Positions 34,985-47,639 of a DNA stretch of 64,000 nucleotides are shown one piece after another; position 1 is the first letter of the stretch; each line of letters begins with the position of its first letter. The DNA comes from Timema cristinae. Its lineage: Eukaryota > Arthropoda > Insecta > Phasmatodea > Timematidae. Both the position numbers and the translations under genes were made by a program. The stretch spans positions 1 through 64,000 of the forward strand of contig JBCFYV010000514.1 of the NCBI GenBank assembly GCA_039000515.1. Direction: 5' to 3'. The notes under the pieces were generated by a model. It was not told the origin of the DNA. It saw only the letters and a program-made list of their open reading frames with translations, and did no database searches.

Positions 34985-37900
34985 GTGAGGATATATTAAT
35001 AAATTATATAATAATAAATTAATGGTCGCTTACTACAATGGAATTGTAGGGGTTTTCTATGCTCGTGTAATGAAATTAAACTACTAATTTCTTCCCAGCA
35101 GCCTCCCATCTGTGGTTTGCAGAGACCCACATCCCGCCAAAAGACACACCCGATTCTCGTGTATGATGATATCGTACCCACAAGCCACTCTTTGATCGGG
35201 CTAAGCGAGGTGTCTATTATTTCATAAGCAACATATATCATAAGTTATAAATATTGTCCTCTGATCTCCAATTGATTGCTGTCATAGCCTCCATTCCAAT
35301 GGAGTGTAACCGTAGCGTAATTTACCGTCCCAACAGGAGAACGGGTTTGACAAGAGGAACTCTAGAGGCCCTCTTTATACTACCCCCCGCCCCCCTATAT
35401 CAGCTTGGGGACTTTAACCACGGCTAACCTGGTGTGGTGTCTAACTTTAGCAGACCCCCCGCGGGTGGATGTAAGGATAATTCCGACTCGGGAAACCTAG
35501 GTGTTAATGAATACCCGTGACCCAGACACACTTCTCCACCTTTAAATGGTGATCCTCTCCATCGACCTAACCCAATTAGCCCCGGGATTGCTGCTCACTT
35601 CCTTTGGGAGGTCACTCGGACCTATGGGCAGCGATCACTTTCCCCATTCGCTTTCACAAATTCGAACATCCCCCCCAGTACAGCCACGGTTCCCCCAATG
35701 GGTTTCTTAAACGTGCACACGACTGGGATAAATTCCGCGAAGCTCGCCGTTTCCTTTCCCACGAATCCACTTCTCCTGACGTCGATGTAAAGACTGGGTA
35801 TTTTTACTTCGACTGTCATCCGCGGTGGGAGGAGGCCTCCATCCCTAAATCCTCGCCACAATCCGCCGCCACTGTCCCGTTCCCTGTAGAGCGATGAAGT
35901 TCGTGTTGGCTAGTTCTGACCGTCGAAGGGCCATACGTCTTTTTCAATCGACGCTCCACCTCTGAGAATTTGGAGTCATAGATCCGGATTCTAACGTATG
36001 CTCGAGCTCGCCGATCAATTCGTGATAAAGTAGAAGAAGAGTCTTGGAGAAAATTTATTTCAACCCCTACAATATCCACTCCCACAACAAAGGTATTGGG
36101 ATAATAATCAGTAAATTACGTAATAAGCAAGCTATTCAAACAGAAACCTGCCCTCATGTCTAAACGTTTCACGTGTCTACTCCCCTGTGGAGGTCGGTAA
36201 ATGAATTGAGGCTCGATTTCGCCGCTATTTCTCGCACTGCGAGCTACACTAAATAACGAGTTCGCATTCATAAGTTGAATATCGAAGCGCCATACTATTG
36301 ACTTTGGTGCCAAATCCGGGGGGAGGATTATAAATCCCCCTTACCCAAAGATGAACCTGACATACGCCCCTGTCCCACTGGCAGCACAGCCCCTGGTCCA
36401 GACGACATTCATTACGGAATTTGCGCTCAGCTGCCACCCTGCCGACAGGCATTTTCTTTTAGACCTCTACAATAATTTATGGAATCTCATCAGTTCCCCC
36501 ACTACGAGCAAGCAACCGTTATACCTATGTATAAAAATGGCAAGAATAAATTTAGAAGCCAACTAGCTATAGACCGATAAGCTTTTAACAGTTGTGTAAG
36601 TAAAATATGGAAAAAATAATAATAAGCGACATATATGTATTAGAATCCCGCAATCGGCAATCTAATATTCAATGATGTTTTTCGCCGTAACCGATCCACG
36701 GTGGATCACCTTAGTCTTCTAAGACGGCTATTCGTGACCTTTTCCTCATAAGCAGCATCTTCTGTGCTTCCTTCTTCGATCTGAGAAAGCGTACGATACC
36801 ACCTGGCGAGTAACTTGCATTTTGAAAACACTTTTAATTGGTGTTTCGAGAAACCTTCCTCTTTTATATCTAATTTTATGTCGGATAACACTATTCCGTG
36901 TAAGGTAATAACACCTTTATTCGATGATTTTATTCAAGAAAATTGGGTGGCTCAGGGTAGTATTCAAGCTGAACGTTGTTCTATATATAGCATAAATAGT
37001 ATTGTGAGAAACCTGCGCTCACCTGTTCGTTCATGCCTTTTTGTGATGACTATACTCAATTTAGTGCAGTTCATCAAGTCTCTCACAGGGCTGAACGACA
37101 GCTACAACTCGCTGTAAACAATCTATGGTTTGTGGCATCTCGTAAAGGCTTTACGTTTCCTGCGGCAAGACCGACCTGTCCGTCCACTTCCATAGATTAC
37201 GCGGAATACAGCCAGCCCCAATATTTTAATGAAGCAACGTTGTTTTAACCTGTCTCCCCGAACGTAGGAGGTTCCAGGGACTTTTTATTCGATTTTAAAC
37301 AACTAACTTGGCTCCCCCACACAAAGACCTGAAAGCGGAGTGTATCAAGGCATTGAATTTGCTCAAGGATAAGCGCCGGTCCTGGGGGCAAATAGGGAAA
37401 CCTGATCATCTGTATAGCCCTGGGTCAATCTAAACTAGATAATAACGGTAGGCTTTGGTTTTATGGTCAGCTAGACCTCGGCGTTTAAAGATGCTAGATA
37501 GTGTCCACCATGCTGGCATCGACTGGCTACTTGTCCTTACGTACCATCCAGTCGTCAGCCACTGTGGCCGACGAGCCGGTGAGCCGTCTCTTTCTTACAC
37601 GGGCGGGGTCCTATATTCTTGCATCATTTACGTGTCGAAACTTCATTGCATGGCGCACAATGTTGCCTATCGTCCTGTGTTTCATCCCCCAACCGTGTCT
37701 TTATGAAACCAAGGCGTATACAAAGCCGTTGGTATCAGAAGCTTTCGTTTTCCGACACTGTTGGGATAGTTTTGCCAAGGCAACCCCACAACCCAGGTCG
37801 AAGTTTCTCCCAGGAAGAAACGCCTAGCCTCAATTCCATTTGATCTTGCAAGTTCCCTAAGTGACCACCCCCAAACTTTGTATATGAAGACCTTTAAATG

Positions 37901-38205
37901 AGCTTCCTCTCCACTCGCTTCACGTATTCGATGCGCATCTACACTGTGGCTCCTAAATATGGAGCCGTCCTGGATGTGCTTTTGTTGTGGAATGATCCAA
38001 TTATTAATATTTGTATTACCTAAAGAAACCCATGTTTTAAAACGGCTGAATTAATATGCCATTTTTAAATCTTTGTTTTTGTTTACCGAAGTAGTCACCG
38101 TTCTGTCCTCCATCTGCACGGCTTCCATGAGTGCTCTGTTGCATTGTCCACTCTCTACTCAGGGAATCCTCTCGTGCAGATGATACATAGCAAATTTTAA
38201 AAACT
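34985..38205 (+). pseudogene. LINE ORF2 (EN-RT, partial RNase H), copy 4
   Basis: The endonuclease covers roughly 35035-35660, with a GDFN word near 35404 and an SDHFPI-like word near 35630. The RT has YRPI near 36570 and a 'FFDLRKRTIPPG'-like FDLEKAYD equivalent near 36773. The block before the active site reads 'NFMSDNTIP' and 'DDFIQENWVAQGSIQ' (about 36878-36970), and the catalytic 'FCDDYTQF' is near 37038. A later block 'LHCMAHNVAYRPVFHPP' is near 37650. The RNase H start is near 37930, with 'SALLHCPLST' near 38135. The second Asp pair of FVDD is present but the Val reads Cys. It is truncated and frameshifted. Confidence 0.7.
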
Positions 38206-38241
38206 TTTTTCCTTTCCCCCTTTGGGTTTTTTTGTTTTTTG

Positions 38242-38872
<631 letters not shown>

Positions 38873-39019
38873 CCTTTTTTTTTTTTTTTTTTTTCTTTTT
38901 TTTTTTTTTTTATTTCTTCTTCTTTTTTCTTCTTTTTTTCTTTCTTTTTTTTTTTTTTTCTCTTTTTTCTTCTATTTTTTTTTTTTTTTCTTCTTCTTTC
39001 ACTTATTCTTTTTCTCTTT

Positions 39020-39051
<32 letters not shown>

Positions 39052-39101
39052 TTTTTTTTCTTTTTTTCTTTTTATTTTTTTTTTTTTTTTTTTTTCTTCT
39101 T

Positions 39102-39135
<34 letters not shown>

Positions 39136-39480
39136 TTTTTTTTATTTTTTTTTTTCTTTTATTTTTTTTTTTTTTTTTGTTCTTTATTTTATTTCTTTTT
39201 CCCCTTTTCTTTTTTTCTATCTTTTTTTTCTTCTATTTTTTTTTTTCCTTTTTTTTTTTTTTTTTTATTTTATTTCTTCCTCTCCTTTTTTTTTTTTATG
39301 ATATTTTTATCCCATTCTCTTCTTCCTAATTTCTTCTTTCCCTTCTCTTTTTCTTTCCGTATTCTTTTTCCCTTCACTTTCTTTCCTTTTCTTCTTTTTT
39401 TTCCCTCGTCTTTCTTTCTTATTTCTTTTTTACCTTTCCTTTCTTTCCTAATATCTTTTTTCCCTTCTCTTTCTCCCCTT
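38873..39480. repeat. T/C-rich tract grading from poly-T into LINE pyrimidine tract
   Basis: T runs are broken by single C, then by more frequent C and occasional A. The tract ends in sequence like the pyrimidine tract of the other LINE 5' ends ('ccttccgtcaacctgcacag' follows). In other copies that tract is only about 100-130 bases. Confidence 0.7.
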
Positions 39481-40110
39481 ACTCTCTTTCTTCCACCTCC
39501 CCTTCCGTCAACCTGCACAGAGACTTTTGCCCCTCCGATACGCGAACCCATCGCAGCGAACAAGCCTTCTCTGTTTATATTTATTGGATACCACTGATTG
39601 AGCTCCTGAAGAGAAGTGCGCCGGTTGCAATACCTTAGTAGATGGGCCTTAGGGATTGACAATAACCTGGGTACCCTACTTTGGAGAAAAAGATCGGTTG
39701 CGTTCAGAGGGCCCGACCGTAAAAATTGGCACTTTTCCTACACCAACTTGCTGCACTACTCTCTGCTACGCTGCACCCATGCGAAGGTTAATCCATGTTT
39801 AGCGACGTGTTGTAGCTCCTCGTCATGAGGTTTAACAGGGCTTCATGTGGTATTTTAAACCAACCGTGTATCACCCCTGGGTCAACTACAGAGATCTGTG
39901 CAGGTTGACCACATATAAGGTATGGCCGAAACCTATGAAACATCTGGCATCCATCTGCCACAAGAAGTCCCGCCGCGAAAAATCACTGCCCCGGGCCCCT
40001 AACGATTCCGTATTAATGATAAGAGCCAGAAACGGTTAAACCGTCCAGCCCTGTACAATTAAACAATCTAGTAAGTGGTGAACCCCCAACCCCTTTTTTC
40101 TGGTAATGTC
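39481..40110 (+). mobile_element. LINE 5' UTR fragment
   Basis: From 'caacctgcacagag' onward this matches the 5' UTR of copies 4 and 6. Shared words include 'ttggataccactg', 'tgagctcctgaa', 'cttagggattgacaataacc' and 'aaaagatcggttgcgttca'. It ends near 40110, about 100 bases after the 'taatgataagagccagaaacgg' block, before ORF1. The extreme 5' terminus is replaced by the poly-T and T/C tract. No coding sequence is reached. Confidence 0.75.
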
Positions 40111-40744
40111 GGTCTTTTGGCGTGAATAATGACATAACTAAAAAATTGCAAAAAATTTGATGGGGAAAATTTTGAGTACTTTTTAATGGAAGAACGACTT
40201 GAGGGTTTTTCTAAAAATGGCCGAGAGGGGAGCAGTACTGTCTTTAAATTGCGCTTTACTTTTTTGGTTACATGCTTTAATTCTATAGTGTGTTATTTCA
40301 GTTAGCACTTTCGTCACCCAGTATGCAAGTTTTCTATGTCCAATTTTCTAGTTTTGTGTAAAAGAGCATTAAAGTTTTATTTTTTTTTAAAAAAACCAAT
40401 AAAACAAAAATGACAACTCAATTTTTCTGTCCCCTTAATAATTACTTCCAATTTTCAATACTGACAATTTTTGGGGAAATTTTGAAAAAGTAGAGTTTTT
40501 TAATTAATTAAATTGGACATACACAAATGAAATTTAAAAAAAAAGTTTTGTTTTTTTGTTTGCATTTTTTTCTACCCCCAAAAAAAACCCAAAAATAAAT
40601 CGTTTTGCAAAATGTTTATTTTTTCCCTTTTTTAAAATGAAACATTTTTTTAAATTTATAAATTAAAAAAAAAAATAATACCCTTTAATAGTATTTTTGA
40701 ATGCCCGAAAAAACAATAAAAAAAACCCTTTTGATTAATTAAAC
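40111..40744. other. AT-rich stretch, nothing recognised
   Basis: This AT-rich stretch follows the LINE fragment. I see no open frame of note, RNA gene or repeat similarity. Confidence 0.5.
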
Positions 40745-40990
40745 TTTACTTGTTAAAAAAAAAAAAAAAATTTAAAAAAATTTTTAATTTTTTTTTGGGG
40801 AAAAGGCTTCGATAGAAAAGAAAAATTGTGGTACCTGGGGTCCCAGGGGTAAGGGGGGCAGACTTCTTTTCTGGGGGCCGGATTCAACCCCCGGTCCCCC
40901 CAAAATTTACCGATTCCCAAAAACCCTTTTCCCTTCCCCTCTGACAAGACATCTTGTGAATGTGTGGAATGCCAGGGCCCCCCCCGGGTT
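40745..40990 (-). mobile_element. Possible tRNA-derived SINE
   Basis: On the minus strand, 'cttgtcagaggggaaggg' resembles the D-arm (box A) of a Ser/Leu-type tRNA. About 50 bases downstream, 'gggggttgaatccggccccc' resembles a T-arm with box B (GGTTCGAATCC with one base missing) and a five-base stem. A unique-looking tail and an A-rich end near 40745-40800 follow. This is the layout of a tRNA-derived SINE transcribed by Pol III. A tRNA pseudogene is the alternative. The anticodon arm cannot be folded reliably through the homopolymer noise. Confidence 0.35.
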
Positions 40991-41099
40991 TTTTGGGTTT
41001 CCCCTTTTAAAATGTATCCTTCATTTTTACTCACAATCACCCAAAAAAAAAACCCCCTTGAAAAAAAATTTTTCGTAATGCTAAACCCGAACGGGGGAT

Positions 41100-42405
41100 A
41101 AGACCGGGCTAAAAAATAAAAAAAAATTTAAAAATAAAATAATTATTTGTAGTAAGGAACAAAAAAATTCTATTGAAAGGAAGATAAAAATTAAAAGAAA
41201 TGAAAAAAAAAAATCGATTTTTTTAAAAAAAATTATAATTTACAAAAATTTAAATTTAAATGTTTTATTTATGAAGTCAAAGACAAGGGGGGAAAGTTGT
41301 TTTTTACAAAAAAGAAAATCAATTACAACAAAAATTTTTAGTAAAAAATAAATTATATAATGAAAAAAATTTTTTAATTTTGGTTTTAAAAAAAAAATTG
41401 AACCATTAAAAAAAACATTAAAAATGTAGCAAAAAACATATACAAAAAACTTTTAAAAAACATGTGTTAAGACAATTAGTTTAAAATAAAATAGGGTTAT
41501 AAATATTGAAAAAAATTTTAAAAATTTTGGGGTTTTAAAAAAGAATTTTTTGGGAAAAATTTAGCCGGGGTTGCATAAAAGTTTTTAGTTTGGGTTTTTT
41601 ATAAAAAAAAAAAAAAATTTAAATTATTCTTTTTAGGGTTTTATGAAATTTAAAAAATTTTTTAAAAAACCCAAAAAAAAAAATTTTTTTAAAAAAGTTA
41701 GATGAAATATGGGATAGTATAATTTAAACTTTAAAAAAATTGAAAAAAAAAAAAAGTAAAAAACACAGAGGAATTTTGTAAAAAAAAAGAAAATTTTTTT
41801 TTTATTTTAAAGTTGAAACTATACTTTTCGGAGAATTTGAATTCCCTTTTTCCTTTTAGAATGGGTTTTTTTAAAAACAAAAACCCCCACAAAGTTTCGG
41901 CGCTCCCATGGCAAAATCCTTTAGTCTAAACAAAAAAAAGAGTTAACTAACCGTGGTGCAAAATACTCAAAATTTTGGCCAATAAAAAAAATGAAAATTA
42001 AAATTTTGGGTAACGTGTGATTGAGGTTTTATATTACGAAATAAAAAATGTTTACCATAATGAATCCTAAATGAAATCATTGGCACGAAAAATGGGTAGA
42101 ACTAAATTTTAAATTAAAAAAGACGAAAAGGTAAAGTAAACACAGAAGTCTTTTTTAAAAAATCATGGTTTTTTTAAAAAGGGGTTTAAAACAAAAAGGG
42201 GTAAAAACTTAAAAAAAATATAATTAGCAAAATCGAAGATAGATAGATAAAAAATTTTTAAAACCCTGGAAAACTTGGGTTAATTAAATGAATAAAAAGG
42301 GAAGGAAGAAAAAAGTAGAAAAAAAAAAAGGATGGGAGAAAGGTTCGCTTTTTTTAACCGGCCCCCCAACAGGTCGTTAACTACGATGGAAGGGGAAGGG
42401 CGGGT
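41100..42405 (+). repeat. Left arm of a 1.3-kb inverted repeat
   Basis: This AT-rich arm matches the reverse complement of 44085-45385 along its length. Landmarks include 'tttcggcgct', 'gccgtggtgcaaaatactca' (here 'accgtggtgc...'), 'attaaaaaagacga', 'cagaag' and 'gtcgttaactacga' at the inner end. It differs from its partner mainly by indels in A and T runs. Confidence 0.75.
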
Positions 42406-44084
42406 TTTTAACGGGAATAGTTTTTTAATCTTGTGGTTGTGGAAGTTTACAAGTGTCAAACAAGTCTGGTTCTCGAAGGGGGTCTGCTCTTTTAAATTTT
42501 TTTCCTTTTTGTTAAGTAATGCAGTTTTTAAAAAAAAAAGTTCTCAGCGGTTTTTCTTTGGAGGTCCCCTTTTGGAAGTACTGAAAACAAGTTCATGCAT
42601 TTATTGGGGGGGTTGGGCTGATGGCCGATTGTTTAAGGGGGGGGAAATTTAGATCTTTTCCCGTACTTTGAAATCGCTTTTTCCCCCGGGGAAAAAACCT
42701 AGTTGAAATCCCCCCCCCCCAAAATTTTCCAATGTAAAAAAACTGTTGCATTCGCATGTAAGTTAAAAAATACCGCAAATTTTATTTTGAAATTTTGTAT
42801 TGAATGGTTTTGTTGATTTTTTTTTTTGATGTTGAAAGGGTCCCAAATCTATTTTAGTTTTTTTTTTTCTTGAAAATGTTAGTATGTTTGTATATTTCTT
42901 ACCAAAAAAATTAAATTTTTTTAAAATTTTTTTTTGTTTGGCTGAAGTGTTATTGAGTTATTTAAAGTACTGAATTTTTTTCGTTACTTTTTGCTTTGAA
43001 GGTGCATACAAAAAGGGTTTTTGGAAAAACCCCTTTGGAATGGCTAGTAATTTAATAATTTTCATTCTTTTTTTAAATTTTTTTCTTTTAAAGGGATGTA
43101 AGCAATCTAAATTTGAGACTATTGAAGGCAGCTTTTTTTTGAATCTTGAGGTTTTGGGGTTTGTTTGGGAATAATGATATCCTGTGTTGGGGTTGCGGTA
43201 AATTTTTTATTCAAAATTTTTCAAATTTTTTTTGGGGGTTTTAAATGCCCCGGTAGTTTTATGCAATTATTATTTTCATTTTTCAACAGTAAAGTTTAAA
43301 AAAAATTTTTGGGGTGAATTTTTCAAATTTTTTAGCAAATCAGTGGAAAACGAGAAGGAAATTTTTTTATAAAAAATCAAATTTATCGACAAACGCAAAA
43401 AAAAAAACTTGAAAAGTGAAATTTAAATTATTTAATATTTTAAAAAGGGAAAAAATTTTGCAAAAAATTTAAACCCCTTAAACATGAAATTGGGGACCCA
43501 TTTCCCCAAACCCCTCCCCTCTGAAAAAAAAATTTTTTTTAAAATTGAAATAAAATTTCCCCTTTAACATTTTTTAAAATCGATAGGAAATTTTTTTGAT
43601 GTTTCAGGGAAGCATTATTTTTTTTCCAAAATGTTTTTTGGGAATGTAAGGTTTCTTTTAAAGGCACTTTTTTATATTTTTGGAGATGTCTAGTGGAAAA
43701 ATTTTTGGTTTTACACTAAGTGAAACATTTTTTAAAATTTATTAATCAGATAAAAATGAACCCTTTTTACATTATAAGTGAAGGAAACCCGTAAATTTTC
43801 TTTAAATGTTTTTTCAAAAAATTTTTTTTACTTTGTAACGGGGGCATTTCGAAAATTACCAAGGGCAAAGGGGGGTGTTGTGTTTATAAAATTTTTTAAA
43901 GAAGAAAAATTTTGGGGGCTTTGGGGTTTTATATTGAAAAAATTTTTAAACTGTCCTTGGAGAGAAAAAAGGGGGGGGGTTTTTTTACAAAATTTTTTTT
44001 AACCCCTTTTAAACTTAGGGTTTGGGTCCCAAATTTAATTTTTTTGATGTTTGTTATTGTTTATGAAATCCATGGGTTTTGTGA
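42406..44084. other. Centre of the large inverted repeat
   Basis: This is about 1.7 kb of single-copy AT-rich DNA between the two arms. The longest open frame (106 codons from 42332, plus strand) begins in the left arm and has no recognised domain. No transposase motif was found, so the structure looks non-autonomous if it is an element. Confidence 0.5.
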
Positions 44085-45385
44085 GATAGCCCTTTCCTTT
44101 TCCCTCGTAGTTAACGACCGTTCGGGCCATGTCAAGAAGAGCTTTTAAACCCTTTTCATCCCTTTTTTTAAATTTTTCTACTTTTTTCCCTTTTTCCTTT
44201 CCCTTTTTTTTCTTTATCTTTTAAACCCTTTACCTGGTTAAAAAATTTTAAATTTTATCATCTTAAAATTTTTTTTTACATTAAAATTAGTTCAAGTTTC
44301 AAACCCCCCTTTTTTCTTTCACCTTTCATAATCCAACTTTCTAAAAAAACTTCTGTTTTTTTCATTTACCATCGTCTTTTTTAATTTTAAAATTTATTTT
44401 TTTCTCGATTTTTCGTCAATGAACCCCTTTCAGTTTAAACTAGGGGAATTATAAAAATTTTTTTTTTCTGCTAATAAGCCTCATCCCACACTGTTTCCAA
44501 AAATTTAAATTTTCTTTAAATTTTTTTTTGGCCCAAATTGAGTATTTTGCACCACGGCCCTTTTCGTTAACTTTTTTTTCTTGTTTAACCGAGGATGGTG
44601 CCATCGAGCGCCGAAACATGCGGAAAAATTTTTGATTAAAAAAACCCCCCTTCCAGGGAAAAAGGAATTAAAATTTTTCCCAAAAAAATAGATTTTTAAC
44701 TTAAAATTTTAAAAAAAAAATTCTTTTTTTTTAAAAATTCCAATCTGTGTCATTTGACTTTTTTTCTTATTACACAAAAATTTCTTTTTTACTTCCCATA
44801 TTCATTTTACACTTTTTTAATATATTTTTGGGTTTTTAAAAAAAGTAATTTTATAAAATCCTAAAAAGAAAAATTTTTTTAAAATTTTTTTTTTTAAAAA
44901 AAAACCAACAAAAAAATTTTTTGTAAGCCTAGGCTAATTTTCCCAGGGGAACTCTAAATTTTTTTAAACCCTAATTTTATTTTTTTTATAAAAAATTATA
45001 CACCCTATTTATTTTAAAAAATTGCTAAAACATGTAAATTTTAAAATTTTGTTTTTTTGTATATGAAATTTTTCGACCACTTTTTTTAAGGGGTTTTTTT
45101 TAAAAGGTTCAATTTATAATTTTTTTAAACCAATTAAAAAATTTTTTTCATTAAAAAATTTTTTTTTTTCTCACAATTATTGATTGAAAATTTTTTTCTG
45201 TTTAACAAAAAAATTTTTTCCCCTCTGTCCATTGACTCCCTTTATAAAAAATTTTTCTTTTAAATTTAAAATTTCAATATAATTTGTTTTTAAAAAATCT
45301 TTTTTTCTATCCCTTTTTTTAAAACCCCAATTTGATATCTATCCTTATCTAATAAATAATAATAAGAAGAAAAATGCATCTTCCC
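44085..45385 (-). repeat. Right arm of a 1.3-kb inverted repeat
   Basis: Read on the minus strand, this repeats the left arm in order. The inner end carries 'cgttaactacgag', and further out come 'gtttcggcgctcgatgg' and 'aattttaaaatttacatgtt'. The outer limit near 45385 is approximate because similarity fades into A/T runs. Confidence 0.75.
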
Positions 45386-46604
45386 CTTGGGCATGTTTTT
45401 TAACATAAAACAGGATTTTTTTTTTTCTTTTTTTCGCCCAAACCCTTTTTGATCATGTTAACCTTCTGACTACAGCAGTATTTCTCCACCAAAAAATTTT
45501 TTCCCAAAAGTGAAAGGGGTTTTCTTCCCAATGCTGTAAATTTTTTTTTCCATGAAGAAAAATTTTTCAGATCATTTTAAAGGATTTTTAAAAACTCTAT
45601 CAGTAGCAGAAAATTTTTTTAAATTAAAAAGGTGTTTAAAAACCCTGGTGAAAGGGACTCTTGAAAAAAAAAAAAAATTTTTCTTTACTCTTTAATTTAT
45701 TAACTTCAAAAATTTCCCTTTTTTCCCCCCCCCAAAAATTTTTTTTCAGCAGTCTTTTTGGCTAACGGGCAAAACCTCCCGTCCTTTTAGCCATCGCCAA
45801 TGACACTTGGGGGGAATCCACCTCTTGAATGTTCCCCCCCCCTCACTAAACTTCTCCCAAATACTGAAGTCTCCCATGTCAATGTTAAAAGGTTTTTTTT
45901 CATCTAAAACAAAATTTGGATTTTGGGGTTCGAAAATACTGAGTCGACCAAAAATTTTTTTTTTCAAGAGTAGCATGATTTTTCATGATCCCCAAAAGGA
46001 TTGCAAAAGCGCACTGCAAAATTTTTCCAGACCACCATTTCTTGCATTCATCCCGGGGGGCTCAGTAACTTTAATTTTTACAACAAACAAGTGCAGTCAA
46101 ATTGAAAAATTAAATTTTTTTTGAAAAAAAAAATTTTTTAGACCCTGCCCTGGGAAAGAAAAAAAAAATTTTCAAGATCAAAGAGACTACCGTGTGCGTT
46201 TTTTTGTTTTTTTTAAATTATAGTATTTTTATCTTCATCCCGCTCAATTTACAAAGGGGTTTTTTTTTTCATTTTTTTCTCAAAGAATGCCCTTTTTTTC
46301 CCCCGCTTACCCCGGGGGGTTCTTTCATTTCTTCGCAAAAATCTCAGCAAATTTTTTTTTTTTGGGGAGATAAAAACCCAAATTAAACTCCTTTTAAAAA
46401 TATCCCCCAATATTCTCTTTCGGGTTTTTTGTTTTCTTTTTGGGTATACACTTGTAATTTTCGAACTTTAAAGGGGGACCTTTAAAAAAGGGACGTTAAA
46501 ACCTTTCCCGGGAATAAGGGGAAAAAAATTTTTAATTGAGGAATGTTGAATAGTATCCAATTTCCCTTTTTTTTTTTCATCTATATACTCTTTGTACTTT
46601 TTTC
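45386..46604. other. Unrecognised stretch before LINE copy 5
   Basis: This mixed AT-rich DNA has a 105-codon plus-strand frame (45807-46124) lacking any recognisable motif. Nothing else was supported. Confidence 0.4.
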
Positions 46605-47251
46605 TTGAAAGGGGAAAAATTTTCCCACCCGCAGTAAACCCCCTGCTTGCCCCAAAAGGGGGGAAAAAAAATTTTGGGGGCTTCCGTCAAAAACGAAACT
46701 ATTCTACTTCCTTTCGCCCCCTTTTTTTTTTTCTTCCTCTCTTCTTTTTTTTCCTTTCAAATTTTTTTCCCCTTCCCCCCTTTTCCCTACATTCCCCCCC
46801 CCCCCGGGGGAGGGGAAACTTTTGGCTTCTCCTTGACCCCCCCTTTTTTTCAAAACCCTTTAAACCCCCGGGGCAATTATTGGGGTACCTCTCAATGGGG
46901 CTCCTTCATGAAAGTTCGGTTTAATATTTATAAAGGGGGGCTTGGGGGTGACAATAACCGGGGATCCCTTCCCTTTTAAAAAAAAACCGATTTATTTCAT
47001 GGGGGGCCCCCCCAAAAAAATTGGGGATTTTTCTACACCCCCCTTTCTGCGAGGGCCCCCTTTTCCTGTTTTCTGCCCATGTAAGGGGTCTTCTACGCGT
47101 GGGGGGGTCTCCGTCGGGGGTGTTAAAGGGGGCCTTTTTTGGGGTAGAAAACCCAATTTGGGTCACCCGGGGTCTACGATCAGAGTATTGTGGGGGGTTT
47201 TCCCCCCAATAATGGCAGGGGCCCCCTCTATTGTCGTGCTGACAACTTAAT

Positions 47252-47335
47252 CCCCCCTGGGACCGTACTGCATTCCCCCTGGCACCGTACCCCAAAAACC
47301 CCCCCTGGCACCGTACCCCAAAACCCCCCCGGGGA
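47252..47335 (+). repeat. Triplicated ~28-base unit in LINE 5' UTR
   Basis: Three consecutive units based on CCCCCTGGCACCGTACCCCA occupy a place where the other copies have one. It is a small local tandem expansion, or a noise-induced stutter. Confidence 0.6.
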
Positions 47336-47639
47336 ACTAAATGCCCGGCCTCTTAAAGGACCGTAAAAACGAAAAAAGGGGGGAAAAAGGTAAGACTTTT
47401 CCCGCCCTTTACAATTAAAAATCCGGGAATTTTGGGGAAAACCTCCCCCGCTTTCTGGTTTTTTTTCTTTGTAGATTACATGAAACCCTAAAAAGTGCCA
47501 CCCCTTTATCCCAAAAGAGTGATAATTTTTTAAAGCAAAAAAACAGGGGCCCCCTATTAAAAACTGCGAAAATGGCACTGTAATTGGGCCATCCAAAAAT
47601 TTTGGGCCAGAGGGGAAACTTAATGGTTAAACTGATACC

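Larger units (their letters stand above)
32747..38205 (+). mobile_element. LINE copy 4, 3'-truncated
   Basis: This copy has relatively low homopolymer inflation. It holds the 5' terminus (with GTAACCCTGCTTGTCGTAAG and GCGACTAAAAGG), a pyrimidine tract, a 5' UTR, ORF1, and ORF2 into the RNase H domain. It ends near 38205 at the equivalent of 'gatacagacaaattttaaaa' of copy 3 (about 23514). The rest of RNase H and the 3' UTR are missing. It is followed at once by the long poly-T. Loss of the 3' end is unusual for a LINE and suggests that the poly-T marks a join. Confidence 0.75.

Noticed and set aside
41100..45385. Polinton/Maverick or other autonomous DNA transposon for the large inverted repeat
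   Set aside because: The centre is only about 1.7 kb and shows no polymerase, integrase or transposase motif. It was kept only as an inverted repeat of unknown type.
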